Of a stretch of 64,000 nt of DNA, positions 63,002 through 64,000 are shown in pieces (within the stretch, counting starts at the first letter, position 1; the number at the start of each line of letters is the position of its first letter). Made by a program: the position numbers and the translations under genes. The notes under the pieces are model-generated. The model was not told the origin of the DNA. It did not search any database and was given only the letters and a program-made list of their open reading frames with translations. The stretch comes from Okeania sp. SIO2B3. Lineage in GTDB: Bacteria > Cyanobacteriota > Cyanobacteriia > Cyanobacteriales > Microcoleaceae. The DNA lies in the NCBI RefSeq assembly GCF_010672525.1, contig NZ_JAAHGH010000008.1, positions 247,715-311,714 on the forward strand, read 5' to 3'.

Positions 63002-64000
63002 CTAAATTTCACAGACATATTCGCTCCGTTGCTGAATCAACTTTGCTACTAAACCAGTCCAACCAGTCTGATGACTCGCTCCTAAACCCGCGCCATTATC
63101 GCCGTGAAAATATTCATAAAACAAAATTAAATCTTGCCAGTGGGAGTTATTTTGAAATATTTCTGTCTCACCATAAACCGGACGTTTTCCATCTTTATCT
63201 TTGAGGAAAATTTTAATTAGTCTCGCTTCAATTTCTAATGATACTTCCCATAAATTCATCATCCTACCTGAACCTGTCGGACATTCCACTCGAAAATCTT
63301 CACCTAAATAGTTATGAAATTTTTGTAGAGATTCTATCATTAAATGATTAATTGGAAACCAGATTGGACCCCGCCAATTAGAATTTCCTCCAAACATTTG
63401 ACTGGTAGATTCGGCAGGTTCATAATCAACTCTATATTCTTCTCCATTAGCATTAAAAATATAGGGATTTTCGGTATGGAAATGAGATAAGGAACGAATG
63501 CCATAATCGCTGAAAAATTCATTTTCATCTAACATTTTTTCGAGGATTATTCGCAGGCGATCAGGACTAACAATTGCTAATAAACGTTCTGAGTCAATAC
63601 CGCAAGCTTCCATACAAGCAATATTAGCACTAAGATCTATCCTATTTGCCATAAACCATTTTACCCGCTTCTGGAATTTAGGTAATCGTTGTAAAGTTTC
63701 TGAGTCAATAATTGCCACAGCAAATAATGGAATTAATCCTACTATTGAACGGATTTTTATATGTATATCTTCTTTCTCCGGTTGGTGGAGAACATCATAA
63801 TAAAAATTATCAGTTTCATCCCAGAGTTGAGTTCCATCTGAACCTAAATGATTCATAGCATCAACTATGTAGAGAAAATGCTCGAAAAATTTACAGGCAA
63901 TATCTTCATAAACATCATTTTCTTTAGCAAGTTCCAGAGCAATAGTTAACATATCTAGACAGTACATTGCCATCCAACTTGTACCATCTGATTGTTCAAT
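63002..64000 (-). CDS. GH63-like glucosidase, C-terminal part (runs off the right edge)
   Basis: The minus frame is open from the window edge (IEQSDGTSWMAMYCLDMLTIALELAKEN) to the stop at 63002, about 332 codons. It matches the (alpha/alpha)6 catalytic domain of MGH1/GH63-type glucosidases in bacteria: EQSDGTSWMAMYCL, DGTQLWDETDNFYYDVL, ESTSQMFGGNSNWRGPIWFPINHLMIESL, VYGETEIFQNNSHWQDLILFYEYFHGDNGAGLGASHQTGWTGLVAKLI. The internal ATG at 63973 is not the start. Substrate unknown; related cyanobacterial enzymes act on glucosylglycerate-like or oligosaccharide substrates, not shown here. Confidence 0.85.
   Translation of the reverse strand: MEQSDGTSWMAMYCLDMLTIALELAKENDVYEDIACKFFEHFLYIVDAMNHLGSDGTQLWDETDNFYYDVLHQPEKEDIHIKIRSIVGLIPLFAVAIIDSETLQRLPKFQKRVKWFMANRIDLSANIACMEACGIDSERLLAIVSPDRLRIILEKMLDENEFFSDYGIRSLSHFHTENPYIFNANGEEYRVDYEPAESTSQMFGGNSNWRGPIWFPINHLMIESLQKFHNYLGEDFRVECPTGSGRMMNLWEVSLEIEARLIKIFLKDKDGKRPVYGETEIFQNNSHWQDLILFYEYFHGDNGAGLGASHQTGWTGLVAKLIQQRSEYVCEI

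Overview
The window comes from a filamentous, non-heterocystous-type cyanobacterium, most like the Trichodesmium/Okeania (Microcoleaceae) group. The evidence is a phycobiliprotein lyase, sulfolipid synthesis genes, a kaiABC clock, Psb28 and Ycf20-type proteins, many HIP1 octamers (GCGATCGC), AT-rich DNA and a very low coding density, with roughly 40% of the window in repeat-filled spacers. The genus is an inference; no rRNA gene is present.

Layout. 1-1.5 kb: N-terminal part of a collagen-like (Gly-X-Y) protein, running off the left edge. 2-3.3 kb: CpcT/CpeT lyase and a tnpB relic. 3.4-8.8 kb: sqdB and sqdX (sulfoquinovosyldiacylglycerol synthesis), pushed apart by a decaying island in which a DUF4291 gene carries an IS5-type end fragment and a complete IS200/IS605-like tnpB element whose empty site can be rebuilt. 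9.7-12.3 kb: GAF-GAF-PAS adenylate cyclase. 13-20 kb: pentapeptide-repeat protein, glycerate kinase, Ycf20-like protein, a small anchored protein and a GT39-type glycosyltransferase. 20.7-24.2 kb: a caspase-like peptidase (metacaspase) with an in-frame stop, preceded by two decayed copies of a peptidase-co-occurring (Pepco/trypco-like) domain and by a 1.1-kb array of about 15 units of 75/82 bp. 24.3-33 kb: CBS-PAS hybrid histidine kinase, divergent from kaiA; kaiA is separated from kaiB-kaiC by 1.6 kb with another tnpB relic. 33-37.6 kb: IS5-family transposase relic, tyrosine-recombinase relic, LD-carboxypeptidase, macro-domain relic and a CSP41-like epimerase-fold protein. 38.9-44.8 kb: two paralogous Cache-HAMP sensor kinases; the first also has a receiver and a cyclase, and the second is bracketed by two copies of a mobile repeat. 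45.6-51.2 kb: a small membrane protein, PsiE family, PEP-CTERM protein, tRNA-Glu, SLH-domain lipoprotein and a SLATT/DUF4231 membrane protein. 52-60 kb: type III pantothenate kinase, a triple BamE-like repeat protein, PyrF-PyrE fusion, ureidoglycolate lyase family protein, Psb28 family protein and cobyrinate a,c-diamide synthase. 60.1-61.1 kb: a 980-bp non-autonomous element with IS903-like ends, a 9-bp target duplication and an internal 212-bp satellite. 61.4-64 kb: single-domain globin and the C-terminal part of a GH63-like glucosidase, running off the right edge.

The dominant theme is mobile and repetitive DNA. At least five non-autonomous element families (TIR-type MITEs), tnpB-less right-end hairpins that share the terminus ATGTC, a two-hairpin dispersed repeat, and short repeats inserted in frame inside tnpB and cobB can be recognised by eye. 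The best candidates for undescribed biology are the satellite-bearing element at 60.1 kb, the tandem array beside the caspase/Pepco locus, and the tnpB-less hairpin family.
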